The notes beneath the pieces were generated by a model. That model did not search any database and was not told the DNA's origin. It saw only the letters and a list, made by a program, of their open reading frames with translations. Both the position numbers and the translations under genes were made by a program. This document shows, in pieces, positions 44,065 through 52,641 of a stretch of 64,000 nt of DNA. This stretch comes from Halobaculum sp. CBA1158 (GTDB taxonomy: Archaea > Halobacteriota > Halobacteria > Halobacteriales > Haloferacaceae), in contig NZ_CP090371.1 in NCBI RefSeq assembly GCF_021431925.1, forward strand, positions 2,170,001-2,234,000, given 5' to 3'. Position 1 is the first letter of the stretch. Each line of letters opens with the position of its first letter.

Positions 44065-44421
44065 GTGTCCGAGTCGTCGCCGCCGCCGTCGATGCTCCAC
44101 CCCGAAGACCGGCCCGACCCCGCCGACGAGACCGGCCCGTGGGCCGCGCTCGCGCTCGGGGGGACGCTCGCGTGGGTCGCGCTCGTCGCCGTCGAGTCGA
44201 CGTACCTCGCCTCGGGGAGTTCCCCCTGGGCGCTCGTCCGGAGCGCGTACACGCTGATCCTGGCCCCCGGAGTCGCCGCGGTCCTCCTGCAGGACGCCCG
44301 GGTCAGAGACGCGACCGTCGGCGGGATCGGCGTCGTCCGATGGCTGTACGCGGCGGTCGCGCTCGGGTTCCCGCCGGTGTCGGTGGCGTACTTCACGCAT
44401 CAGTATTCGCGGCGCGAGTGA
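44065..44421 (+). CDS. Polytopic membrane protein, unknown
   Basis: About 118 residues from a GTG, or 109 from the ATG at 44092, with three hydrophobic helices (about 29-50, 61-80 and 93-112). CGTTTTTG near 44031-44037 would support the GTG at 44065. No family motif is recognised. The stop is 31 bases before the HAD gene on the same strand. Confidence 0.6.
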   Translation: MSESSPPPSMLHPEDRPDPADETGPWAALALGGTLAWVALVAVESTYLASGSSPWALVRSAYTLILAPGVAAVLLQDARVRDATVGGIGVVRWLYAAVALGFPPVSVAYFTHQYSRRE

Positions 44422-44452
44422 TCCTTTTGGGGCGTCCCCCTGTATCCTCGGT

Positions 44453-45859
44453 ATGACCCGCTACGATCGCCTCTACGAACTGTACGCGGAGTTCGACACG
44501 GAGACGCTTCGCGCGTACCGCGAGTTCGTGGACCTGTTCCCGCCGCTGGACTCCCGTGTCGCGCTCGACCGATGGGACGAGGCCAACGCGGAGTTGTTCC
44601 AGCGCCGGGCCCGGATAGAACGGACGTTCATGCTCGAGACGGACACCGACCGCGACGACAACGTCGACCGCGACGCTGACCGCAACAGCAACGTCGACCG
44701 CGACCGTGACGCTGACCGCGACGGCAACGCTGACCGCGACAGCAACGTCGACCGCGACGGCGACACCGACCGCGCCGACAGCGAGATCGGGGGTGCGGCG
44801 CTGGCGGAGGTAGCGTCGATGGCCGACCGCGAGGCGGCGTTCACGGCGCTGGACCTCCACGGGAAGTACGGTCGCGCGCCGAACGCGCTCGTGCTCGACG
44901 TGGACGAGACGCTGCGCTCGGCCGGCGACACGGACAACGAGATCCCCCGCGAGACGCTCCACCTGCTCACCGAGTTCGCCGAGCGCGACGTGCCGCTGGT
45001 GATCTGCACCGGGCAGACCCTCGAGAACGTCAAGGGGTTTCTCATCCAGGGGCTCGGGAACGAACTCGTCCACTCGGGCGACGTGTCGGTCGTGTACGAG
45101 GCCGGCGCGGGCGTGTTCACGCCCGGCAACGGCGCGGACACCAAGCGCCTGCTGTACGAGGGGCTCGACGACGACGTGCGCGGCGTCGTCGACGACGTCC
45201 GTGGGAGCGTGCTCCGCGAGGCCCCCGAGGGCGTCCGACGCGGCTGTCACCTCCAGGGCAACGAGTTCAACGTCACGCTCAAGCCCAACTACGAGACCGG
45301 CAGCGACGACGCGGAGGCCGTGATCGACGACGCGATGGTCCACCTCCTGGGGCTGGTGGGGGAGGCGGTCGCCGCGCGCGTCGACGGCCTCGAGAACGGC
45401 CCCGCGGCCGCCCGGGCGTTCTACGGCGACGCCGACCCGGAGATCGCGGCCGCGGTCCGCCGGGCCGGGGCGGGCGTCCCCGAGTCGGTTCCGGCGGCGG
45501 CCGTCCCGCTGTTCGAGCGGATCGAGGTGGCGCTGTACCGCGCCGACGCGGCGGAGTTGGCCGCCGGCGACCTCCACAAGGCCGCCGGCGTCGAGGCGTC
45601 GCTGGACGTGCTCGGCATCGCCGAGCCGTTCGTCTGCGTGATGGGCGACTCCAAGTCCGACCTGCGGGTGATGGAGTGGGCCGCCGACCGCGACGCCGGC
45701 GTCGCCGCCGCGCCCGAGCACGCCTCCGAGCGCGTGCTCGAGCACGTCCGCGCGAGCGACGACCTCGTGTTCGCGCCCGGCGACGCGGCGGGCGTCCTCC
45801 GGACGGTGTACGCCTGGCGCTGTCTCGCCGGCGCGAACGGCGACGCGCGCGGCGAGTGA
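44453..45859 (+). CDS. HAD-superfamily phosphatase with acidic repeat insert
   Basis: 468 residues. The HAD nucleophile motif is LVLDVDETLRS (Asp149 and Asp151), motif II is VICTGQT, and motif III/IV is VMGDSKSDLRVM. The catalytic domain spans about 140-460. A repeat-rich acidic stretch of DRDxN/VDRD units (about 64-109) separates it from an N-terminal helical domain, in the manner of an expanded tandem array. It likely hydrolyses a phosphorylated sugar or nucleotide. The substrate is unknown. Confidence 0.82.
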   Translation: MTRYDRLYELYAEFDTETLRAYREFVDLFPPLDSRVALDRWDEANAELFQRRARIERTFMLETDTDRDDNVDRDADRNSNVDRDRDADRDGNADRDSNVDRDGDTDRADSEIGGAALAEVASMADREAAFTALDLHGKYGRAPNALVLDVDETLRSAGDTDNEIPRETLHLLTEFAERDVPLVICTGQTLENVKGFLIQGLGNELVHSGDVSVVYEAGAGVFTPGNGADTKRLLYEGLDDDVRGVVDDVRGSVLREAPEGVRRGCHLQGNEFNVTLKPNYETGSDDAEAVIDDAMVHLLGLVGEAVAARVDGLENGPAAARAFYGDADPEIAAAVRRAGAGVPESVPAAAVPLFERIEVALYRADAAELAAGDLHKAAGVEASLDVLGIAEPFVCVMGDSKSDLRVMEWAADRDAGVAAAPEHASERVLEHVRASDDLVFAPGDAAGVLRTVYAWRCLAGANGDARGE

Positions 45860-45980
45860 GTCGCCGGCGGGGAGAAACGCCGGCATACACCGAGGCCTCG
45901 GCCGGTCGACCGGTCCGCTCGGGACCGCGGGCGCAACGGTGCCGTAGTGCGGTAACGTGATCGTGTGGCGCGTACGGAGA

Positions 45981-45987
45981 GTATTAC
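45981..45987 (+). promoter_or_regulatory. TATA-like box for the CetZ-like gene
   Basis: GTATTAC lies about 30 bases before the ATG at 46016. Confidence 0.45.
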
Positions 45988-46015
45988 AAACCGTCGCGGG
46001 TCCGGGGGCCGACGC

Positions 46016-47200
46016 ATGGAAGTCACGGCCATCGGCGTCGGGAACGGCGGGAGCAAGATCGTCGACGCGTTGGTGACGGTCGACGAGGAGGTCGGTCGCG
46101 GCGTCGTCGCCGACGCGTACGCGCTCAACACGGCCGAGTCCGACTTCCGGGCGCTGGATCACCTGCCCGAATCGAACCGACTTCTGCTCACCTCGCCGGA
46201 GATGCGCCCGTCGGGAACGGGGAACAAGCCCGAGTTGGGCGCGGACCTGCTGGGAGAGAATCTAACGCTCGTGAAGAACGCGATCGCGTCCGCGCCGTGG
46301 CACGCGACCGACGCCCTGGTCGTGGTGGCCGCGCTGGGCGGCGGCACCGGGAGCGGCGGAGCCCCGATCCTGGCCGATCACCTGCGGGCGTGGTACGACG
46401 TGCCGGTGTTCGGGCTCGGGGTCCTCCCGAACGAGCGGGGCCACATGGAACTCAACGCCGCCCGCTCGTTCATGGAGTTCGGCCAGGCGACGGACAACCT
46501 GTTTCTCGTCGACAACGCGGTGTACCTCTCGCCCGACGAGTCGATCCGCGAGAACTACGGCCGGATCAACCGCGACATCGCCCGCAAGTGGGTGACGTTC
46601 CTGAGCGCCGGCGAGCGAGCCCCAGACAGCGCCGAGATGTACGTCGACGTCGCCGACCTGTTCGCAGTCCTGGAGATGGGCGGCGTCTCCGTGCTCGGAT
46701 ACGCCTCCCGCGAGATCGACGAGCGCCACGACGGCCTCTTGGACCGGTTCCGGACGAACGGGCAACCGGTGGAGCGCGACCGGGCGACGCGCGCGCTCGT
46801 CGACACAGTCAAGACCGCCTCGCGGAGCCTCACGATGGACGTCGACCCGGAGACCGCCGAGGGCGTCGCGCTGCTCGTGACCGGTCCCGCCGACCGACTG
46901 ACCCAGCGCGGCATCGACGAGTCGCGGCAGTTCCTGCAGGACCTCACCGGCGCACAGCGGATCGCCCACGGCGACGACCCTCGCGAGGGCGCGCGAGAGG
47001 TCTCGGCGGCGGTGCTGTTCTCGAACGTCGGCGCTGCCCGGCGGATCGACGAGCTGAAACAGCGCGGAAAGGAGGCGAAACGCGAGATGGAACGACGGCG
47101 CGAGGAGCGCGCTCGCAAGCAACAGGAGCTGTTCAGCGACCCCGACGGGGAGCTGGGCTCGGTGACCGGGTCGGAGCGACCGCGCCCCGAGGACGGCTGA
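46016..47200 (+). CDS. CetZ-family tubulin-like GTPase
   Basis: 394 residues. IGVGNGGSKIVDAL is the first GTP-loop, ALNTAESDFRAL the second, and GGGTGSG at 108-114 the tubulin signature. DVADLFAVLEMGGVSVLGYAS aligns with the T7 region. The C-terminal tail (about 340-394) is a charged Arg/Glu helix that could bind membrane or partners. CetZ proteins control haloarchaeal cell shape and motility. The paralogue at 20930 is more diverged. The ATG at 46016 is preferred over an upstream GTG. Confidence 0.88.
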   Translation: MEVTAIGVGNGGSKIVDALVTVDEEVGRGVVADAYALNTAESDFRALDHLPESNRLLLTSPEMRPSGTGNKPELGADLLGENLTLVKNAIASAPWHATDALVVVAALGGGTGSGGAPILADHLRAWYDVPVFGLGVLPNERGHMELNAARSFMEFGQATDNLFLVDNAVYLSPDESIRENYGRINRDIARKWVTFLSAGERAPDSAEMYVDVADLFAVLEMGGVSVLGYASREIDERHDGLLDRFRTNGQPVERDRATRALVDTVKTASRSLTMDVDPETAEGVALLVTGPADRLTQRGIDESRQFLQDLTGAQRIAHGDDPREGAREVSAAVLFSNVGAARRIDELKQRGKEAKREMERRREERARKQQELFSDPDGELGSVTGSERPRPEDG

Positions 47201-47291
47201 GTCGCCCCGGCGACGCGGGACGAAAGGGGGATGCGTCGACCGGCGTCTCCGCATCCGGCGGGGTTTTATGCGCGGGGGTTGATCCGCCCCC

Positions 47292-47672
47292 ATGTCTCGG
47301 GACGGGGAGGAACGTCGCGACGACGACCCTGGAACGATGGGGTCACTCGCCTCGTTCGATCCGGGTGAGTTCTCCCGGCTGTGGTTTCTCGCGACGCTCA
47401 CCTACGGTGTCGGCGACATCGTGACGACGCTCGCGCTCATCGGCTACTCCGACCGGATTCGAGAGGCGAACGCGCTCGTCGCCGCCGCCGTCAACGCCTT
47501 TGGGGAGTTCGGCCTCGTCGGACTCAAGCTTGCCGTCTTTGGCGTCTGTCTCGGCATCAGCCTCGCCAGCGCCCGCGCCGGCGACCGTCTCGGCTACTAC
47601 CTCCCCCCCGCAGTCCTCGCGGTCGTCGGGGCATTCACCACCGCGCTGAACCTTCGTCTGCTGGTCGGGTGA
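47292..47672 (+). CDS. Membrane protein, unknown (three helices)
   Basis: 126 residues with three hydrophobic segments. SRLWFLATLTYGVGDIVTTLALIGYS has the GxGDxxTT feature, and REANALVAAAVNAFGEFGLVGLKLAVFG follows. It resembles small haloarchaeal DUF5658-like membrane proteins by memory only. The intergenic region 47201-47291 before it is otherwise empty. Confidence 0.6.
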   Translation: MSRDGEERRDDDPGTMGSLASFDPGEFSRLWFLATLTYGVGDIVTTLALIGYSDRIREANALVAAAVNAFGEFGLVGLKLAVFGVCLGISLASARAGDRLGYYLPPAVLAVVGAFTTALNLRLLVG

Positions 47673-47780
47673 TCATCCCGTACCGGAGGCACCGAGCGCG
47701 CGTGCGCGGCCGAGGCCGTCCGAGCGATCGAGCCTTTGCAACCGAGCGACCGCGTGCAACCGATCCGACGCGTCCAGCGA

Positions 47781-49121
47781 TCAGGCCGTTCCGTCGACGG
47801 TTAGGGTCGCCCGGAGATCGAATGTCACGACATCGGTCATGATCTCGTTGCCGGCCGACCGCGGCACGCGCCACTCCACAATTACGGTTCGTTCTCGGCC
47901 GGCCTGGAGATCAACGGAGCCCAGAGCGTCGCCGACAGTAGTGTAAGCAATGAACTCATCGGGGCCACCGACGAGGTACGTTCGGCCGCCGTCAGCGTCC
48001 GGCGTCGTCACGGAGACCCGAACCGAAAGCTGGCGGCGAAGCTCAACGACGCCCGCGCGGTCGACCGGGCGCTCCGGCTCGGCCAGCCCGTTCTCCGCGG
48101 CCGATCGGTTCTCGAACGCGAGTTCGAGGACACCGTCCGCGTCTCCCGGGTTACGGACCGTCAAACGACGTTCGGTGACCACGCCCGGCGCAGCGTCGTC
48201 GACGGTGAGTCCCCGGGAGGTCCGCGTCGACGTTTCGAGGTTGACTGGGCCGGTGTTGACCACCTCGAACGAGTAGGTGGCCACGCGGTTCACCTCGCCG
48301 ACCGGACTCCCGTCCGCGAAGAACACGGCCGTTACCGCGACCGACCCCGTCCGGGTCACGGTCGATCCGTTCTCAGGGTTGTCGAGCGCCGAAGCGTTCG
48401 CCGCGTCGACGTAGGTGAACGACGACCGATCCAGCGCCGACGCCAACGTCGCGCTCCCGTCGACCGTCCTCGTCGCGCCCCTGTCGATTTCGACCCAGTT
48501 GCCGTCCGGCGTCCGGGCGCTGACGACGAACACGACCGAGTCGACCTCACCGGTCCAGGTCGCCCGCGCGGTCACTACCCCCTCGACGGAGCTGACCGAC
48601 CCCGTCGGGTTTCGGACGTCCGACGGCGACGAGGCCGACAGCGACATCGTCGGTGACAGCGCCGGGGCGTCGTTCCCGCCGCCGGCGTCGCTCCCGGTGT
48701 CACCGTCGGGTTCGCCCGACTCGCCGTCGGTGTCGCTGCCGTCGCCGTCACGGTCGGACGAGTCCGTCGCGTTTGCGGTCCCCGTCGCCGTCAACGGCCC
48801 CGGCGTGGCGGTCGTCGCCGACGCGGTCGCGGTCGTCGTCCCCGTCGTCTCCGTTATTCCGTTATTGTCGTCCACCATACCGTCGTCGCCGTCGGCCGTC
48901 TCCGCGTCGGGGGCGGACGTGGACGTTGCCGGCGGCGTCACCGTCACCGGCGGGGGGGATGGGCTCTCGGACGGCGTCGCCGAGACGGAATCCGTCGAGT
49001 CCTCTAGGGGCGTGAACCCGAGTTCGGGCCCGACGAGGCCCAGTCCCGCGCCGCTGAACGCCAGGAGCGCGACGAGCGCGATGAGGACCGTTCGTCTAGT
49101 GATCCGCACGCCGCCGCGCAC
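47781..49121 (-). CDS. Secreted or membrane-anchored protein with TasA/camelysin-like C-terminal motif
   Basis: 446 residues from a GTG (MRGGVRITRRTVLIALVALL). The N-terminal hydrophobic helix (about 9-33) is a signal anchor. A long Thr/Ser/Pro/Asp-rich linker (about 40-150) carries the extracellular part outward. The C-terminal beta-rich domain ends EWRVPRSAGNEIMTDVVTFDL, echoing AGNEIQSDSV in the protein encoded at 51457. It starts 2 bases after the preceding stop and is the last gene of the operon. Confidence 0.75.
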   Translation of the reverse strand: MRGGVRITRRTVLIALVALLAFSGAGLGLVGPELGFTPLEDSTDSVSATPSESPSPPPVTVTPPATSTSAPDAETADGDDGMVDDNNGITETTGTTTATASATTATPGPLTATGTANATDSSDRDGDGSDTDGESGEPDGDTGSDAGGGNDAPALSPTMSLSASSPSDVRNPTGSVSSVEGVVTARATWTGEVDSVVFVVSARTPDGNWVEIDRGATRTVDGSATLASALDRSSFTYVDAANASALDNPENGSTVTRTGSVAVTAVFFADGSPVGEVNRVATYSFEVVNTGPVNLETSTRTSRGLTVDDAAPGVVTERRLTVRNPGDADGVLELAFENRSAAENGLAEPERPVDRAGVVELRRQLSVRVSVTTPDADGGRTYLVGGPDEFIAYTTVGDALGSVDLQAGRERTVIVEWRVPRSAGNEIMTDVVTFDLRATLTVDGTA

Positions 49122-49123
49122 CG

Positions 49124-49771
49124 TCAGTCACCTCCGAGTCCGAGGCGGCCGAGTGGATCTGGATCCCACGGAGGGACCGGCGGTTCCGACGCGACGGCCG
49201 GCGGCGAATCAGCCGGGTCTTCCGCCGGCCCGCCGGCGAGCGCGCTCGCCCCGTCGCCGTCGTCCGTTTCGTTGCCCGAGACGGGTGGCGTCGCCGTCTC
49301 CGTGTCGTTCGGTGTTGCCGTCTCTGTCGGAGTTCCTGTCTCGTTCGGTGTCGCCGTCTCTGTCGGAGTCTCTGTCTCGTTCGGTGTCGCCGTCTCTGTC
49401 GGAGTCTCTGTCTCGTTCGGTGTCGCCGTCTCTGTCGGAGTCTCTGTCTCGTTCGGTGTCGCCGTCTCTGTCGGAGTCTCTGTCTCGTTCGGTGTCGCTG
49501 TCTCCGTGGGTGTCTCTGCTTCCTTCGGCGTCGACCCGTTCGATGTCGTCTCCGACTCGTTCGGCGGCGGCGTCACGGTGGCTGTCGGCGTCGCGGAGCC
49601 GGTGGCGGTCCTCCCGGGCGAGTCGATGCCGTCGGTGCCAGCAGCCTCGACATCGACGGTCACGGGCTCGGAGTCAGAGAGGGCTGCGTCGGTACCGCCG
49701 GATGGGACGACGACCATGGCGGCCGCGATCAGAAGCGCCGCGATCGCGACGGCCCGAAGCGCTCCGGCCAT
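49124..49771 (-). CDS. Thr/Pro/Glu repeat surface protein
   Basis: 215 residues. The N-terminal helix (about 6-23) followed by AALSDSEPVTVDVEA is a shortened SipW-like cleavage region. Residues about 75-160 are a 12-residue repeat (ETPTETATPNET) with about six copies, then an acidic Gly/Ala-rich tail. Such repeats form extended, probably O-glycosylated stalks. The ATG at 49771 directly follows the signal peptidase stop, so the genes are tightly coupled. Confidence 0.75.
   Translation of the reverse strand: MAGALRAVAIAALLIAAAMVVVPSGGTDAALSDSEPVTVDVEAAGTDGIDSPGRTATGSATPTATVTPPPNESETTSNGSTPKEAETPTETATPNETETPTETATPNETETPTETATPNETETPTETATPNETETPTETATPNETGTPTETATPNDTETATPPVSGNETDDGDGASALAGGPAEDPADSPPAVASEPPVPPWDPDPLGRLGLGGD
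49299..49530. repeat. 36-bp coding tandem repeat
   Basis: About six copies of a 36-base unit (plus strand: GTTCGGTGTCGCCGTCTCTG plus TCGGAGTCTCTGTCTC) encode the 12-residue repeat of the gene at 49124-49771. The central copies are nearly identical, and the outer ones have diverged. Confidence 0.9.
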
Positions 49772-50293
49772 TCAGTCGTCACCTCCGTCTCCCGACGTGT
49801 CGGCGGTCGCATCGCGGTAGAGGTCGTACACCTCGCCGACCGCGAGCAGGACCGACGGGACGATGACGAACGCGACGATACCGAGGTCCGAGCTCCCGAA
49901 CGAGATCACGTGCCCGATCAGCGGGATGTGAAACGCGACGACGCCGACGACGTTGTCGGGCGGCACCGGGGCGGGGTCGGGTTCCTCGTTCGCGTCGCCT
50001 TTGGTTCGGAACCGCCGCTCGCCGTCGTCGACGACCTCGACGACGCGGTGGGTGATGAGTTGGCTCCCCCCGGGGCGTTCGTAGGTGATCACGTCGCCCT
50101 CGCCGATCGTGGCGGGATCGGCGTCGTCGACGATCACGACGTCGCCCGCGCGGATTTCCGGCGACATGCTGTCCGAGAGCACGACGTACGAGTGGCTCGC
50201 GCCCGCCGCCTGGGGGACCGCGAAGACGGCGAAGGGCGCGACGGCGACGATCAGCAGTATCGCTCCGATCGTCCGCGCGGCGTCGCGGTTCAT
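49772..50293 (-). CDS. Archaeal/ER-type signal peptidase I (SipW-like)
   Basis: 173 residues. An N-terminal helix (about 8-26) anchors it. The catalytic Ser42 is in LSDSMSPEI, with the general-base His82 in ITHRVVEV and acidic Asp100 in TKGDANEEP, the Ser-His arrangement of archaeal and eukaryotic peptidases. GDVVIVDDAD and GDVITYERP are box C/D-type. A second helix lies near 135-155. It sits inside the operon of SipW-signal proteins and is likely their dedicated processing enzyme. The ATG at 50293 is chosen because the upstream frame is Arg/Thr-rich. Confidence 0.92.
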   Translation of the reverse strand: MNRDAARTIGAILLIVAVAPFAVFAVPQAAGASHSYVVLSDSMSPEIRAGDVVIVDDADPATIGEGDVITYERPGGSQLITHRVVEVVDDGERRFRTKGDANEEPDPAPVPPDNVVGVVAFHIPLIGHVISFGSSDLGIVAFVIVPSVLLAVGEVYDLYRDATADTSGDGGDD

Positions 50294-50342
50294 TCGTCTC
50301 TTCCCTCCGGCGTCGTCAGTTCCGTGTCGAGTCGTGCGTGTG

Positions 50343-51374
50343 TCACGTGTACACCTCCGGGACCAGCGTGAGACGGGCGGACTCGCCGGCGACCTCGTCG
50401 TCGGGGTCATCCTCGACCGACCACGCGACGTACAACACCGCCGTGTCGTCGCCGTCGCCCGCTCCGGCCGGCGCGAGCGTGCGATCGAGGTCGACGGTTC
50501 GGGGAGCGTCGATCGATCCAGCCTCGGCGGGACCGATCGCCGGCGACGACGCGTCCACGGGTTCGCTGTCGTCGACGCCGATTCGGAGGGTCAACGCCTC
50601 CGCGAGTCCGTCGCCGTCCTCCCCGTTCGAGCCGCCTCCGGCACACGGCGAGGGATTCTCCCACGTACGGCCGCCGACGGTCACGGAGACGACCCGGCCA
50701 CCCCTCGGCGTGAAGGCAAACGTCGGGCGTGTTCCGTCCGACCCCTCGTCGTTTCCGTCTCCCTTCCCTTTCGACTTGCCCGTTCCGCTCCCGCGGTTCA
50801 CGTCGTCCGCTCGCACCTTCCGTTGGACCGCTTCGTCGTCGCCGCCGCGGCGAACCGTCGCGACCACGTCGACTGGGAACGAGAAGTCTCGGTCGAAGGT
50901 GATTTCGACTCGACCACATCCGTCGAACTCGATTCGGTGGACCCCATCGCCTCGAGACGAGTCGCCGTCATCGCCATCATTCTCCTCGTCGATCTCATTC
51001 CCGTCGTCTTCATCGCTGTCTACGTCCTCTTTCGACTTGTTTCCCTCTCTTTCATCGTCGTTCTCGTCCCCCTGCGAGAGGACAACGTCGCGAAGAGTCA
51101 GTCTGAGTTGTCCGGGGACGTTGCCCCGATTCGCGATCGGAATCGCGGCAACCCCGGAATCACCGGGGTCGACCGGGCCGACGTCGAGGGTCGCGCCCGA
51201 CCCGCCGTCGACGACCAGATCGAGCGTGCCCGCCGTGACCCGTCCGCGAGTCGGTTCGGAATCGGAAAACAGCGCCCACGTCCCGACGCCGGCGGCGGCG
51301 CTGGCGGCCCCGACGGCCGCGATGCTCGACAGCAGTCGGCGTCGGCCGAGCGTCGGCGTGTCCTCGCGTGTCAT
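50343..51374 (-). CDS. SipW-signal secreted protein with acidic insert
   Basis: 343 residues. RRR at 11-13, a hydrophobic helix (about 14-33) and WALFSDSE at 33-40 make a SipW-type signal. After the signal comes a beta-rich domain (TAGTLDLVVDGG, NRGNVPGQLRLTL), interrupted by a charged acidic insert (about 105-145), and later DGCGRVEITFDRDFSFPVDVV. It lacks the AGNE motif of the neighbours. It is a probable surface or fibre component. Confidence 0.78.
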   Translation of the reverse strand: MTREDTPTLGRRRLLSSIAAVGAASAAAGVGTWALFSDSEPTRGRVTAGTLDLVVDGGSGATLDVGPVDPGDSGVAAIPIANRGNVPGQLRLTLRDVVLSQGDENDDEREGNKSKEDVDSDEDDGNEIDEENDGDDGDSSRGDGVHRIEFDGCGRVEITFDRDFSFPVDVVATVRRGGDDEAVQRKVRADDVNRGSGTGKSKGKGDGNDEGSDGTRPTFAFTPRGGRVVSVTVGGRTWENPSPCAGGGSNGEDGDGLAEALTLRIGVDDSEPVDASSPAIGPAEAGSIDAPRTVDLDRTLAPAGAGDGDDTAVLYVAWSVEDDPDDEVAGESARLTLVPEVYT

Positions 51375-51456
51375 GTGGTCGGTCGCGTCCGCGATGGCCC
51401 ATCGACGGAATCGAACCGCCGCGAGACACCAGTATGGACCGTCGTCGTGGGAGCGC

Positions 51457-52626
51457 TCAGTCGGGCGTCATCACCAGCGGGATGAACGTCTCCGTTCCGT
51501 CCGCCAGCGTCACGTCGAGCGTGACGCGGACCGGTTCGTCGGTCATGTCCTCCTTGTTCCCGCTGCGATTGCGGAACGCGTAGAGGTTGACCGTGGCCGT
51601 CTCACCCGCCGGGAGGACGGCCTCCCGGTCGGCGCTGTCGGTCCGACCGTCGTCGCCGAGGTCGACCCACCCCGGCACCGCGAACTCACCGCTGCCGCCG
51701 TCGACCCAGCCGTCGGTGCCGGCCGAAGGTGTCTCGACGTGCACGTCCGAGTCGTACGTGAACTCGTCGTAGCTCGTCCCGCCGACTCGGTCGCTAACGA
51801 GCGTCAGGTCGGTGTCCTCGGGCTGGATGTGGACGGCCGTGACGGTCGCCTCCTGCCCCAGCGAGTTGGTGTAGTCGAAGCGAACGCCGGCGTCGTTGGT
51901 GTCCGCGTCGCGACCGACGGCGCTGGCGTCGACCTCGGTGGTCTCCGGGAGCGTGATCTGCCCGGGCTCCTGGGTGAGGGCGAACCCGGCTTCGATCTCC
52001 ACGCTGTCGCTTTGGATCTCGTTGCCGGCGTTGAACACCCGGTAGTCAGTCACGAACTCGATCGACTGCCCGGAGGACAGTTCCAGTCCTCCAAGGTCGT
52101 ACGGACCGAGCCGAATCGCCGCCGCCAAGACGTAGCCGTCGTCGCCGTCGACCGGCTCGTGGCCGATCACGTAGCGGTCGGAGCCGTCGACGACGAGCTT
52201 CGCGCGGATCTCCAGGTTCTGTGCGAGTTCACCCGTGTGCGACCCGCCGGCGTCGGGACCGAGCGGATCCGTCTCCTGGGGCGCGTCGCTCTCGGGGTCG
52301 TTGACGCCGTTCTCCGGCGTTCGAAAGCCCGTGATTCCGAACGTCAGATACCCCGGAAGCGACCCGGCGTTGGTGAGCGTCGTCGAGTCGCGGCCGGTCT
52401 CCTCGGGCACGACGTTCGACACGTCGATGACCGCGTTCGAGCCGCTCCCGTTCACCGTCAGGTCGAGCGTGCCCGCCTGCACCGTGTTGTTCGTGCTGGT
52501 CTCCTCGTCGCTGAACAGCGCCACCGTCCCCGCACCCGCGGCTGCCGACGCCGCGCCCATCGTCACGAGGCCGCCGAGCACCCCGCGGCGGGAGAGCTCG
52601 AACGAGCGACCGGGGTCGTCGCGCAT
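51457..52626 (-). CDS. SipW-signal, TasA/camelysin-like secreted protein
   Basis: 389 residues. RR at 13-14, hydrophobic core and VALFSDEET (35-43) form the signal. The mature part begins NNTVQAGTLDLTVNG, the typical TasA/camelysin N-terminus, followed by LTNAGSLPGYLTFGI. A central motif, VFNAGNEIQSDSVEIEAGFALTQ, is the family's conserved strand pair. The C-terminal part adds a further beta domain. It is probably a structural subunit of an extracellular fibre. Confidence 0.85.
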   Translation of the reverse strand: MRDDPGRSFELSRRGVLGGLVTMGAASAAAGAGTVALFSDEETSTNNTVQAGTLDLTVNGSGSNAVIDVSNVVPEETGRDSTTLTNAGSLPGYLTFGITGFRTPENGVNDPESDAPQETDPLGPDAGGSHTGELAQNLEIRAKLVVDGSDRYVIGHEPVDGDDGYVLAAAIRLGPYDLGGLELSSGQSIEFVTDYRVFNAGNEIQSDSVEIEAGFALTQEPGQITLPETTEVDASAVGRDADTNDAGVRFDYTNSLGQEATVTAVHIQPEDTDLTLVSDRVGGTSYDEFTYDSDVHVETPSAGTDGWVDGGSGEFAVPGWVDLGDDGRTDSADREAVLPAGETATVNLYAFRNRSGNKEDMTDEPVRVTLDVTLADGTETFIPLVMTPD

Positions 52627-52641
52627 CGGTGGTGTTCCCGT

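Noticed and set aside
49272-49820. Plus-strand frame with VSVSFGVA repeats
   Set aside because: It is antisense to the 12-residue repeat of the surface protein at 49124-49771. The minus-strand reading has the signal and operon context.
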